Source: Hydrotalea flava
Lineage (GTDB): Bacteria; Bacteroidota; Bacteroidia; Chitinophagales; Chitinophagaceae
DNA length: 64,000 bases
Reading direction: 5' to 3'
NCBI RefSeq assembly: GCF_001623405.1
Contig: NZ_LUHG01000041.1
Span: 62,001-126,000, forward strand
This document shows, in pieces, positions 53,201 through 61,810 of this stretch. The notes under the pieces are model-generated. The model had not been told where the DNA came from and did no database searches. It saw only the letters and a program-made list of their open reading frames with translations. Made by a program: the position numbers and the translations under genes. Every line of letters begins with the position of its first letter. Position 1 is the stretch's first letter.

Positions 53201-53998
53201 ATAGTAACTGAGTATTCTCAATACCAAAACGGTAACTGATAAAATTATAAAACCCAGTAAATCTTTTTGATTGCCAGCCAATTCAATAGCAATAGCGTTT
53301 AAAAAAAATAATAAGAGTATGATACTCAGGGTTCGTAAAATAATGGTGGTAGTATTATATGGAGAAAAAGTTTTACCCGGCTGCAATCGAATTCCACAAA
53401 GTGCTTCACCATCCAATCCCTGAATTGGATATCCATCCTGTACACTGCATATTTCATATAATTTTCCCAAACCTTGAAAACCATCAAAATCAGGTTGTAA
53501 ATATTTGTTCTGTATAAAATAGGCATGGTATATTGGAATTAAACCAACCACCATTATTTTTTTGCCACCTAAAAAAATGTGTTTCTTAATTAATTCAAAA
53601 TAACCGTTTTGATAGTTTACAAAATGAATGGTATTTGGATGATACAAATCTGCATCATCTACATAGTATTGGTTGGTATTCCAATAGCTTAAAATTGCAT
53701 GGTTTAAATCATTAAACGTGTAGATAAAAAAACCAAAATTTTGGTTCAGTGGTTTAGATTCAGAGGGCAATAAAACACTATCACTCAATAATCCACTTAA
53801 TAATACTTTATCAGAAGATAATTGTATAAATGAATTTTCCCTATGCGATAAATATTGTTGAATTTTTGTTTGAACTTTTACCGGAGAAGTATAATAGGTA
53901 AAATAATTAGATAATATAAATGAAAAGGTAAACAACCATGCAGCTATAATCATCAAATAGCCATGCCGGTATGCTGCATGTTTAATTATCTTAATCAA
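50237..53998 (-). CDS. Giant NtrY-like sensor histidine kinase
   Basis: A 1253-residue multi-domain kinase. The start is probably TTG 53998, which overlaps the mazG stop (TTGA); ATG 53953 is the alternative. A first transmembrane helix (about 16-35) is followed by an extracytoplasmic region, a cluster of about seven helices (225-480), a second extracytoplasmic region (490-730), a helix pair, a third sensor segment (about 800-940), a HAMP domain, the H-box REMARQVAHEIKNPLTPMK with phospho-acceptor H1039, and an ATPase domain (NLIKNAFEA, DNGSGIPDEF, GTGLGLAI). The H-box is of NtrY type. No response regulator is adjacent. Confidence 0.88.
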   Translation of the reverse strand: MIKIIKHAAYRHGYLMIIAAWLFTFSFILSNYFTYYTSPVKVQTKIQQYLSHRENSFIQLSSDKVLLSGLLSDSVLLPSESKPLNQNFGFFIYTFNDLNHAILSYWNTNQYYVDDADLYHPNTIHFVNYQNGYFELIKKHIFLGGKKIMVVGLIPIYHAYFIQNKYLQPDFDGFQGLGKLYEICSVQDGYPIQGLDGEALCGIRLQPGKTFSPYNTTTIILRTLSIILLLFFLNAIAIELAGNQKDLLGFIILSVTVLVLRILSYYLPFPFNFSQLPLFDPAIYASNAIHPSLGDLLINVVILFWLINFYKNNLHLQLKLHFSETVITIVAYVQIIVLGAICFLFAGIIKSLVLDSKISFDVANFFSLDIYTVVSFAILCLLTLSFFSVAQLLLGRVYARKIPLNIQLFITAVEGLLYASIKIGGSSTITNIAVLAWLLVFFIIFYYRQHDIDRPLYHTTFFIFWVMFFAASVAAMVMYQNKLVELEQRKRIAEKLASQADPSGENLLNIAMTNFDDRFLLQNFDRLDSDFTNKYLKDSLISSNFSGYLNKYETHIYTYDSLFHPLYNDDSTNYATIRTIVLRRAKPTSIPGLYTYTTNGNRLGYLFEKDIKSSENNVLGYFFVIVIPKKFASEALYPELFTQIDDFSNELNGNYAYAVYNNGKIVSSYNDYSFPIQVNKQMNSLAQFNVINKNGYNELWYNAENGRQVLIVRKNEWILESLTLFAYLFCSFLLLIFLLNTVQFLLLKRFSWKEIKTSFVFDIRSQINLTIISISLFSFIVIGAATISFFINRFNKNKEDKLFKSVQLIGTEIQNKINAEMVFDDGVGVNDFTTGGVREKKIIDIAEMHNVDINYYDAAGNLKASTQPYIYNKHLLNSKMNPLAYYELHHLKKSRFEQDEHIGTLNFLSVYTPIIDEQGNTYAYLNIPYLNSQAELKQEISGFLATLINLNAFIFLVAGAIAFLITNRITASFSLIADKMKAISLGKKNEEITWKKQDELGVLIQEYNRMVHQLEESADALAKSEREGAWREMARQVAHEIKNPLTPMKLSIQFLQNAISDKQHDPVQLNSLTNRVTQTLIEQIDQLSKIAGDFSQFANIGNVQLEKFDVSDVLRSLVQLHSADNYVKISWKKEMGNYELYADKTQIQRLFTNLIKNAFEAVEGVSNPTVHVYQANVANHILISVTDNGSGIPDEFIGKIFSPNFTTKSSGTGLGLAICRGIVEKANGKIWFVTKQGIGTTFYVQIPIHAATD

Positions 53999-54774
53999 GA
54001 TGGTTCATTTTTAATTTGCGCTTTAACCTGATTCCACAGCACATCCATTTCAGCCAGACTTAAATCAGCAAGATTTTGCCCTTGTTCAGTTGCAATTTTT
54101 TCCATACCCTTAAATCTTCGTATAAATTTTTTATTGGTTTTTCCCAGTGCTGTTTCCGGATCAACGTTCAAAAATCGTGCAAAATTTACCAGACTAAATA
54201 ATACATCTCCAAATTCTTCTTCAATATGTTTTGCATCATTTAAAGCAACAGCCTCTAGTAATTCATTGGTTTCTTCTGTTACCTTATCCCAAACTTCCTC
54301 TTTCTGCTGCCACTCAAACCCTACCTGCTTTACTTTTTCCTGTATTCGGGTAGCTTTTATTAATGCGGGCATAGCTGCCGGAATACCAGAAAGTACACTT
54401 GTTTTACCTTCCTGTAATTTAATTTGTTCCCAATTTTTTTTCACATCTTCAGCATTTTGGGCAACAATATTGCCATAAACATGCGGATGGCGATGTATTA
54501 GTTTTTCACAAATCTTTTCAATTACATCCTGTATACTAAATTCATTTATTTCACTTGCAATTTTTGAATAAAAAACAATATGCAACAGAAGATCGCCCAA
54601 TTCTTCTTTGATAGACTTCCAATCGCCGGTATCTATTGCATCTGCCAATTCATAGGTTTCTTCAATGGTCATTGGTTTTAAAGATTGAAGTGTTTGTTTT
54701 TTATCCCATGGACATTTTTCTCGCAGTTCATCCATGATGGTTACCAATCTTTGTAAATCAACATTATCTGCCAT
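53995..54774 (-). CDS. mazG: Nucleoside triphosphate pyrophosphohydrolase MazG
   Basis: A 259-residue protein from the ATG at 54774 (MADNVDLQRLVTIMDELREKCPWDKKQTLQSL). Two MazG domains are present: the first with EETYELADAIDTGDWKSIKEELGDLLLHIVF and the second with EETNELLEAVALNDAKHIEEEFGDVLFSLVNF; the EExxE-E-D metal ligands are intact in both. It hydrolyses NTPs to NMP and pyrophosphate, removing damaged nucleotides and modulating (p)ppGpp-linked pools. Its stop overlaps the start of the giant kinase, so the two are translationally coupled. Confidence 0.94.
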   Translation of the reverse strand: MADNVDLQRLVTIMDELREKCPWDKKQTLQSLKPMTIEETYELADAIDTGDWKSIKEELGDLLLHIVFYSKIASEINEFSIQDVIEKICEKLIHRHPHVYGNIVAQNAEDVKKNWEQIKLQEGKTSVLSGIPAAMPALIKATRIQEKVKQVGFEWQQKEEVWDKVTEETNELLEAVALNDAKHIEEEFGDVLFSLVNFARFLNVDPETALGKTNKKFIRRFKGMEKIATEQGQNLADLSLAEMDVLWNQVKAQIKNEPS

Positions 54775-54900
54775 AAATTTGTTTTTATTATCAAGCATAC
54801 CGCACTAAAAAACTATATCAAACAAGTACACAGGAACATGTTTACGGTTCATTAAAAGTACACAACAAATTGGTTATAAGCGTGCATAGTTTTGCATTTT

Positions 54901-54931
54901 TTTGAGTTTGTATAATATAGATATACATTTG
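54901..54931 (+). promoter_or_regulatory. Promoter of the YD-repeat-like secreted protein gene
   Basis: TTTG at 54901-54904 and TACATTTG at 54924-54931 with a 19-bp spacer match the Bacteroidota consensus, 14 bp before the start codon. Confidence 0.6.
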
Positions 54932-54945
54932 ATATAAAAACATTC

Positions 54946-55776
54946 ATGCATTACTTCAGTTTGATTATACTATTCATGAGCTGCCAGTGGGTACATGCAC
55001 AATATTATTATAACGATATTATAGCTGCCAAACAAAGTATCCAAAACTATATACACATCAAAGACCAAAAAATTAAAAGTATAGATGTACAAAGCTTTGA
55101 TGAAAATAATGAGCCGGCCAAAGGGTTTGCTTTACAACAATTATTTACAAATAATTGGAATAAAATGATACTCAGTACACAAAATGCTACCGGAGAAAAA
55201 TCTACGCTTATCACCTATTATAAAAACAATTTGGTGAACAATACGATTGAACGTACCAACCACATTGAAACAAGTACCAACTATACTTATGATGCAAAAA
55301 ATAATATAACCGAAATTTTATCTGTTACAAAAGACAGTGCCTATCATTACCAAAATACAGAAAAACATATCTGGCATTATTTATCTGGTGGTGCACCGGC
55401 AGATATGATTAAAATTAAAAATAATTTAGATACTACTTTTGTTTATTTTACTTATGATGAGCATGGCAATGTAGCAGAGGAGAAATGGATTAGAATGGGA
55501 AGATTAATAGAAACATATTATTACTATTATAACGATATGCACTTGCTGACAGATATTGTTCGTTTTAACAGAAATGCCAGAAAATTATTGCCGGATTATT
55601 TGTTTGAATACAATTCAATGCGACAGTTAAGCAGTATGACACAGATTTCTCCAAACAATAATAGTTATTTGGTATGGAATTACAGTTACAATAGTGCAGG
55701 TTTAAAAGAAGAGGATATTTGCAGAAACAAAGAAAACCAATTGGTAGCGCGATTTAAATACGTGTATCACCAATAA
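54946..55776 (+). CDS. Secreted protein with YD/RHS-like beta repeats
   Basis: A 276-residue protein with signal peptide MHYFSLIILFMSCQWVHAQ. After about residue 85 it consists of repeated beta segments of the YD type: NYTYDAKNNITEIL, YFTYDEHGNVAEEKWIRMGRLIETYYYYYNDMHLLTDIV, FEYNSMRQLSSMTQI and WNYSYNSAGLKEEDI, with Tyr and Asp/Asn-Gly turns as in RHS repeats. It is far shorter than toxin-type RHS proteins and has no toxin domain. A cell-surface or periplasmic binding role is possible. The family is not one I can name. It has its own promoter. Confidence 0.65.
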   Translation: MHYFSLIILFMSCQWVHAQYYYNDIIAAKQSIQNYIHIKDQKIKSIDVQSFDENNEPAKGFALQQLFTNNWNKMILSTQNATGEKSTLITYYKNNLVNNTIERTNHIETSTNYTYDAKNNITEILSVTKDSAYHYQNTEKHIWHYLSGGAPADMIKIKNNLDTTFVYFTYDEHGNVAEEKWIRMGRLIETYYYYYNDMHLLTDIVRFNRNARKLLPDYLFEYNSMRQLSSMTQISPNNNSYLVWNYSYNSAGLKEEDICRNKENQLVARFKYVYHQ

Positions 55777-55796
55777 ATTTTAGAAGCATTGCAGCA

Positions 55797-55837
55797 ATAA
55801 AAAAAGTCGGGATAGAAATTATCACCGACTTTTTTTG
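55797..55837. terminator. Bidirectional hairpin terminator (tRNA-Leu and the secreted protein gene)
   Basis: AAAGTCGG-GATA and TATC-CCGACTTT pair with one bulged base and are flanked by A and T runs on both sides, so the hairpin can end transcription from either strand: the gene ending at 55776 and tRNA-Leu on the minus strand. Confidence 0.75.
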
Positions 55838-55923
55838 TGCCCCAGGCGGGACTTGAACCCGCACGGCCGTTGCTGACCACAGGATTTTAAGTCCTGCGTG
55901 TCTACCAGTTCCACCACCAGGGC
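55838..55923 (-). tRNA. tRNA-Leu(TAA)
   Basis: An 86-nt class II tRNA: acceptor stem GCCCTGG/CTGGGGC, anticodon stem CAGGA/TCCTG around CTTAAAA (anticodon TAA), a long variable arm (GGTCAGCAACGGCC region) and T arm GCGGG/CCCGC around TTCAAGT. The CCA end is not encoded. Confidence 0.95.
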
Positions 55924-55934
55924 TTCCAAAAAAA

Positions 55935-55958
55935 ATTCCATCCAAAAAACGATGGAAT
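55935..55958 (-). terminator. Intrinsic terminator between tRNA-Gly and tRNA-Leu
   Basis: ATTCCATC and GATGGAAT form a perfect 8-bp stem around an 8-nt loop; on the minus strand the stem is followed by nine T. It lies between the two tRNA genes, directly before the 5' end of tRNA-Leu. Confidence 0.65.
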
Positions 55959-55967
55959 ATTTTTCAG

Positions 55968-56040
55968 AGCGGAAGACCGGGCTCGAACCGGCCACCCCAA
56001 CCTTGGCAAGGTTGTGCTCTACCAAATGAGCTACTTCCGC
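55968..56040 (-). tRNA. tRNA-Gly(GCC)
   Basis: A 73-nt tRNA: acceptor stem GCGGAAG/CTTCCGC, anticodon stem CAACC/GGTTG around TTGCCAA (anticodon GCC), T arm with TTCGAGC, discriminator T. The CCA end is not encoded. Confidence 0.95.
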
Positions 56041-56120
56041 TTTTTATTTTTGTAAGAACTAATTTATTGGGAGTGCAAATTTAGGTATCTAATGTTCCCA
56101 ACAAAATTTTTTTGTAAAAA

Positions 56121-56324
56121 TTATTTGTATTCGGGTGTATATTTTGTGCTACCCTGAATTTCTACATCCGGTTTACCTTTGTAACGTTTTTGGTACAATT
56201 TATAACAACCTCCTAAAAAGAAGGCTACAATACAAAATACCTGCAGGTAAAATAAAAATCTGGAAGTACTTACCCAATTGCGGGTAACATCTTTCTTGGC
56301 GTTTTCATTCATTTCTTGTGACAT
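56121..56324 (-). CDS. Small single-pass membrane protein
   Basis: A 67-residue protein with a charged N-terminus (MSQEMNENAKKDVTRNW), one transmembrane helix (about residues 24-43, FLFYLQVFCIVAFFLGGCYKL) and a basic, polar C-terminus ending STKYTPEYK. A TATTTTTG box lies 19 bp upstream of the start on the minus strand, at 56350-56343. I do not recognise the family. It precedes the tRNA-Gly gene by 80 bp and follows the GT2 gene by 41 bp. Confidence 0.65.
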   Translation of the reverse strand: MSQEMNENAKKDVTRNWVSTSRFLFYLQVFCIVAFFLGGCYKLYQKRYKGKPDVEIQGSTKYTPEYK

Positions 56325-56365
56325 AGTGTTTCAATTGCTGTGCAAAAATAAGGTACCTGATTAAA

Positions 56366-57403
56366 TTATGAGCGCTTCTTTTCAACAATTTCTGCAAAGA
56401 TTTTTTTGTGTTTAACAAAATACTGCCATACTATACTGCCCGAATATACACCTTGCAATGACGTCAATGGTTTTTTTAATTGCTTTTGTGCTTTTATGTT
56501 ATGTAAATGCCTAAGTACATACCAATGAGCCTGAGCAACAGCAATAAAAAATGCTGAATTGCCATTCAGCAAACTTTTCCATGCAGATAATGCATCTAAA
56601 AAAAAGCGGAGTGTTAATTTCCAGTATTTTTCTTTTGGTGGTAAATGCATTACCAACATCATTAAATTATTGCGAAAGTTTAAATAAATTTTTCTACCAC
56701 CCTTTTGCAAAGTACCTGCCCCAACATGATATACTACACTGTCTGGGCATGCAAAAATTTTATACCCTGCCAGTTGTATGCGCCAACATAATTCAATTTC
56801 TTCCTGATGTGCAAAAAATGAGTCGGTAAAACCATTTAAAGCATGAAACACTTTGCTTTTAATAAACAATGCAGCACCACTTGCCCAGAATATAGGTGTA
56901 ACGGTGTTGTATTGACCGGCATCGGTTTCCATATTATCAAAAACCCTACCCCTTGCAAATGGATATCCTAAAGCATCCATCCATCCACCACAAGCACCTG
57001 CATATTCAAATTGTTCTGGTGCATGATAAGATAACAGTTTGGGCTGGCAGGCTGCAATCGTATCATCTGCTTCCATTAATGCAATAACCGGTTCAATCCA
57101 TTGCGGTGTAACCGATACATCTGAGTTTAATAAAATATAATATGCAGCATCAATTTGGCATAAAGCCCAGTTGTAACCTCCCGCAAAACCATCGTTTTGT
57201 TGATTCATCAAAATTTCAACCTGCGGAAAATTTGCTTGTACAATTGAGATAGAATGATCTGTAGAAGCATTATCGGCAACAATAATCCTTTTGTTGGGAT
57301 AGGTAGAAGCCAATACAGAAGGCAGGAACTGCTGCAAATAATGTGCACCATTATAATTGAGAATTACTACTGCTACTGTTGGAAAATTTTCCAAAACATT
57401 CAT
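56366..57403 (-). CDS. Family 2 glycosyltransferase
   Basis: A 345-residue GT-A enzyme: VAVVILNYNGAHYLQQFLPSVLAS at the N-terminus, IIVADNASTDHSISIVQ, the metal-binding LLNSDVSVTP (DXD-type), ASGAALFIKSKVFHALNGFTDSFFAHQEEIELCWR and a C-terminal helical part. This matches the rhamnosyltransferase-like GT2 subgroup that builds surface polysaccharides. The C-terminus has a possible membrane-associating segment. Donor and acceptor are unknown. It stands alone, away from the UpxY cluster. Confidence 0.9.
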   Translation of the reverse strand: MNVLENFPTVAVVILNYNGAHYLQQFLPSVLASTYPNKRIIVADNASTDHSISIVQANFPQVEILMNQQNDGFAGGYNWALCQIDAAYYILLNSDVSVTPQWIEPVIALMEADDTIAACQPKLLSYHAPEQFEYAGACGGWMDALGYPFARGRVFDNMETDAGQYNTVTPIFWASGAALFIKSKVFHALNGFTDSFFAHQEEIELCWRIQLAGYKIFACPDSVVYHVGAGTLQKGGRKIYLNFRNNLMMLVMHLPPKEKYWKLTLRFFLDALSAWKSLLNGNSAFFIAVAQAHWYVLRHLHNIKAQKQLKKPLTSLQGVYSGSIVWQYFVKHKKIFAEIVEKKRS

Positions 57404-57510
57404 TTTACGAAAATAAGACGAGTTTTATAACATCCTAAATGTTTTCTGCAAAAGTACCTGTAACAATAGCAATGCGCAGTTCCTACCATCTTTCATGCAC
57501 ACAGTTCATT

Positions 57511-59190
<1,680 letters not shown>

Positions 59191-59290
59191 TTAATTTAGG
59201 TTGTTTGACGCGTTATTACCGGAAAAACAACGCTATGCAGGCAAATTACAAATATGCTAATTTTCCCTATTTTTAATACGTATTTGCTTT

Positions 59291-60454
59291 ATGATTCAAT
59301 ACTGGCTAAACTGGAAATCGCTTATTGCCCTTATTGCCCTTTTAATTATTAGTGGTACTATTTTCTATTCCAATTACTTAGCCAATAAAATTAAACAGGA
59401 AGAGCAAATTAAAATTGAGCAATGGGCCGAAGCGGTTAAAAGCAATGCTTCTAACCTTATAACGGACACCAATTTAAGTAGCCGAATATTAGCCGAAAAC
59501 AGTCAGGATATTCCCATTATTGTTGTTACAGAAAAAGGCGTTTTATTGGATAGTAGAAATTTAGATTCCATTCAACTCAAAAATCCGGCTTATTTGCACA
59601 AAAAAATCAATGCATTTAAAGCATTGCATCCACCTATTGAATGGAAAAACCCGTTAGATTCCACACAAAAAAATATTGTTTACTATGGCGAATCGCATTT
59701 ATTGAACGAGGTAAGATATTACCCCATTGTACAATTGATGATTGTGGGATTGTTCCTTGTATTTTTAATTGTAGCGCAAAGAACGGCCTTTCAGAACAAC
59801 CAAAATCAGTTATGGATTGGCATGGCCAAAGAAACTGCACACCAATTGGGTACGCCGGTAAGCAGTTTGCAAGGCTGGATTGAAATGCTGAAAGAAATAC
59901 CCGGCACAGATAAAATAGTGAACGAAATTGATAAAGATGCGAACAGGCTGCTTTTAATTACAGACCGCTTTGGAAAAATTGGCAGCATACCTGCATTAGA
60001 ACCTACCGATTTAGTGTTGAAAATTGAGCAGATGGTTGATTATATCAAAAAACGCTCTGGCGGACAAATACAATTTGAAATGATTACATCTGAAGCGCCT
60101 GTAATCACCCATATATCGCCTGCTTTATTTGATTGGACAATTGAAAACCTGCTAAAAAATGCGCTGGATGCTATGGAAGGAAAAGGAAAAATTACCATTC
60201 ACTTAAAAACAGTACATGAACAGGTTTTGATTGACGTGAGTGATACCGGAAAAGGTATTAGCAGAAAAAATTTACCTGCTGTTTTTAAGCCTGGATTTAC
60301 TACCAAAAAAAGAGGATGGGGACTTGGTTTAACCCTAACCAAACGAATTATTGAACAATACCATCAGGGCAAAATTTTTGTTTTAAACAGTCAGCCGGGT
60401 AAAGGTACCACTTTTCGTATTGTTTTGCCCAAACACACCGGTACCTGTATCTGA
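59291..60454 (+). CDS. Sensor histidine kinase with HQLGTP-type H-box
   Basis: A 387-residue kinase with two transmembrane helices (about 9-30 and 145-163) around a small extracytoplasmic sensor region. There is no HAMP domain. The H-box is AKETAHQLGTPVSSLQGW with H184, the HQLGTP variant that is common in Bacteroidota instead of HELRTP. The ATPase domain shows NLLKNALDAMEG, DTGKGISRKN, FKPGFTTKKRGWGLGLTL and GKGTTFRI. No response regulator is adjacent, so it is an orphan kinase. Confidence 0.9.
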   Translation: MIQYWLNWKSLIALIALLIISGTIFYSNYLANKIKQEEQIKIEQWAEAVKSNASNLITDTNLSSRILAENSQDIPIIVVTEKGVLLDSRNLDSIQLKNPAYLHKKINAFKALHPPIEWKNPLDSTQKNIVYYGESHLLNEVRYYPIVQLMIVGLFLVFLIVAQRTAFQNNQNQLWIGMAKETAHQLGTPVSSLQGWIEMLKEIPGTDKIVNEIDKDANRLLLITDRFGKIGSIPALEPTDLVLKIEQMVDYIKKRSGGQIQFEMITSEAPVITHISPALFDWTIENLLKNALDAMEGKGKITIHLKTVHEQVLIDVSDTGKGISRKNLPAVFKPGFTTKKRGWGLGLTLTKRIIEQYHQGKIFVLNSQPGKGTTFRIVLPKHTGTCI

Positions 60455-60561
60455 TGCTTTTTTGTGTAAAAAGCTTTATAATTTATTATTTGTTTTTATT
60501 CTGAATATACCATAAGTACCGGTATGAATTTCAGAAATTGCCGGGGTTAATTTCTATTGAA

Positions 60562-61146
60562 TTAAACCATTGGTGTAGTTGTAAAATAACGTTTTTCAAT
60601 CCATAAATACAATCGGGAAATAATAAAACCATTGGCTACGGCTATGAATATGGGAACTACCACATCGCTGGGATAGTGTACACCTAAATATACCCGGCTG
60701 TACGATACCAATGCAGCCCATAAAAACAGGATGAGTGTAAGTTTAGGCATTTGTTTTTTTATTGAAAAGAAAAAATAAAAAGCCAGTGAAAATGTATTGG
60801 CTGCATGTGAGGAAACAAAACCATACATACCACCTCTGTAATTATTTACATAATGCAACAAATATTCTAATCCCGGTTCATGGCTGGGCCTGAAACGGTG
60901 AAATATGGGTTTGAAAACAGAAGATGCCATTTGATCGCTGATAGTGAGCAATACTGCCACTAGTAATACAAAAGGTATGGCCTTTTTCTTCAATTTTAAA
61001 ATGATGAGCAACAATAGCAATACATAAAATGGTAACCAGGAGTATTGCCCGCTACACCAGTACATAAACCCATCAAAAAAAGCATTATGGTGTCCATTTA
61101 CGAATAACAATATTTTCCGGTCTAATTGTTCCAAATATTCTAACAT
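60562..61146 (-). CDS. PAP2 family phosphatase
   Basis: A 194-residue membrane protein with about five transmembrane helices. The three PAP2 motifs are visible: KPIFHRFRPSHEP, GFVSSHAANTF and SRVYLGVHYPSD. Such enzymes dephosphorylate lipid phosphates such as undecaprenyl pyrophosphate or phosphatidic acid. It follows a second PAP2 gene on the same strand by 2 bp. Confidence 0.92.
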   Translation of the reverse strand: MLEYLEQLDRKILLFVNGHHNAFFDGFMYWCSGQYSWLPFYVLLLLLIILKLKKKAIPFVLLVAVLLTISDQMASSVFKPIFHRFRPSHEPGLEYLLHYVNNYRGGMYGFVSSHAANTFSLAFYFFFSIKKQMPKLTLILFLWAALVSYSRVYLGVHYPSDVVVPIFIAVANGFIISRLYLWIEKRYFTTTPMV

Positions 61147-61148
61147 AA

Positions 61149-61679
61149 CTAATATTTAAATTGCGCTTTGTAACGAGGTACCGCATATTTTAAAACAAGC
61201 GGAGCAGCAGCACCAATTATAATGCCACCTAAAACATCGGTGGGATAATGTACACCCAGTGCCATTCTGGAATAACCCACCAACATTGCCCAAATTAAAA
61301 CAGGAATGGTGTATTGCCATTTATGATACACCACAATAATACTGACACAAATTACAAAAGCATCGGTTGTATGACCCGAGGGAAAAGAAGGGCTTCCTCC
61401 GGCCGTTAACTTTTCAATAAAAGGATACACCTTAAAAGGCCTGGTTCGGTTAATGGAAAATTTTAAAATAGTGGAAACAATTTCAGCCAGCAACATTGCA
61501 AACAAAATAAACCAAGCTCTGAATTGAATGAATTTATTTTTTTGCCGATAGCCAACAATCAGCATAATAACAGGAACTGCTATTGCAAATACATAAGCAG
61601 TGTTCGTAATAAAATGTATGAAGGGATCGAGCTGTACAATACGATGATGGTTGAGCCAGTTTAATAATTCAATATCCAT
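61149..61679 (-). CDS. PAP2 family phosphatase
   Basis: A 176-residue PAP2 protein with motifs KFSINRTRPFKVYP, GGSPSFPSGHTTDAFV and SRMALGVHYPTD, and about five transmembrane helices. It resembles its downstream neighbour in motifs and topology but is clearly diverged, so the pair is an old tandem duplication or two separate phosphatases. Function in undecaprenyl-pyrophosphate recycling or lipid-A modification is possible but not determined. Confidence 0.92.
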   Translation of the reverse strand: MDIELLNWLNHHRIVQLDPFIHFITNTAYVFAIAVPVIMLIVGYRQKNKFIQFRAWFILFAMLLAEIVSTILKFSINRTRPFKVYPFIEKLTAGGSPSFPSGHTTDAFVICVSIIVVYHKWQYTIPVLIWAMLVGYSRMALGVHYPTDVLGGIIIGAAAPLVLKYAVPRYKAQFKY

Positions 61680-61810
61680 ATAAAAAATTGCCGGATGTGT
61701 AAAGTTGCACCTTATTAAAAGCCGGAAAAATACTTATTTAATTTTCAATTCACTGCACAAATCCTGTTAAAAAACGATTGAATTGATTGCTTTTGAGGAA
61801 CCATTCAAGG

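Noticed and set aside
55754-56025. Minus-strand frames over the tRNA-Leu/tRNA-Gly region.
   Set aside because: They translate tRNA sequence (for example GSSPVFRS and RVQVPPGA, typical tRNA read-through peptides).
60463-60485. Short hairpin after the sensor kinase gene (GCTTTTT/AAAAAGC).
   Set aside because: Only seven mostly A-T pairs and no following T run, so terminator function is not supported.
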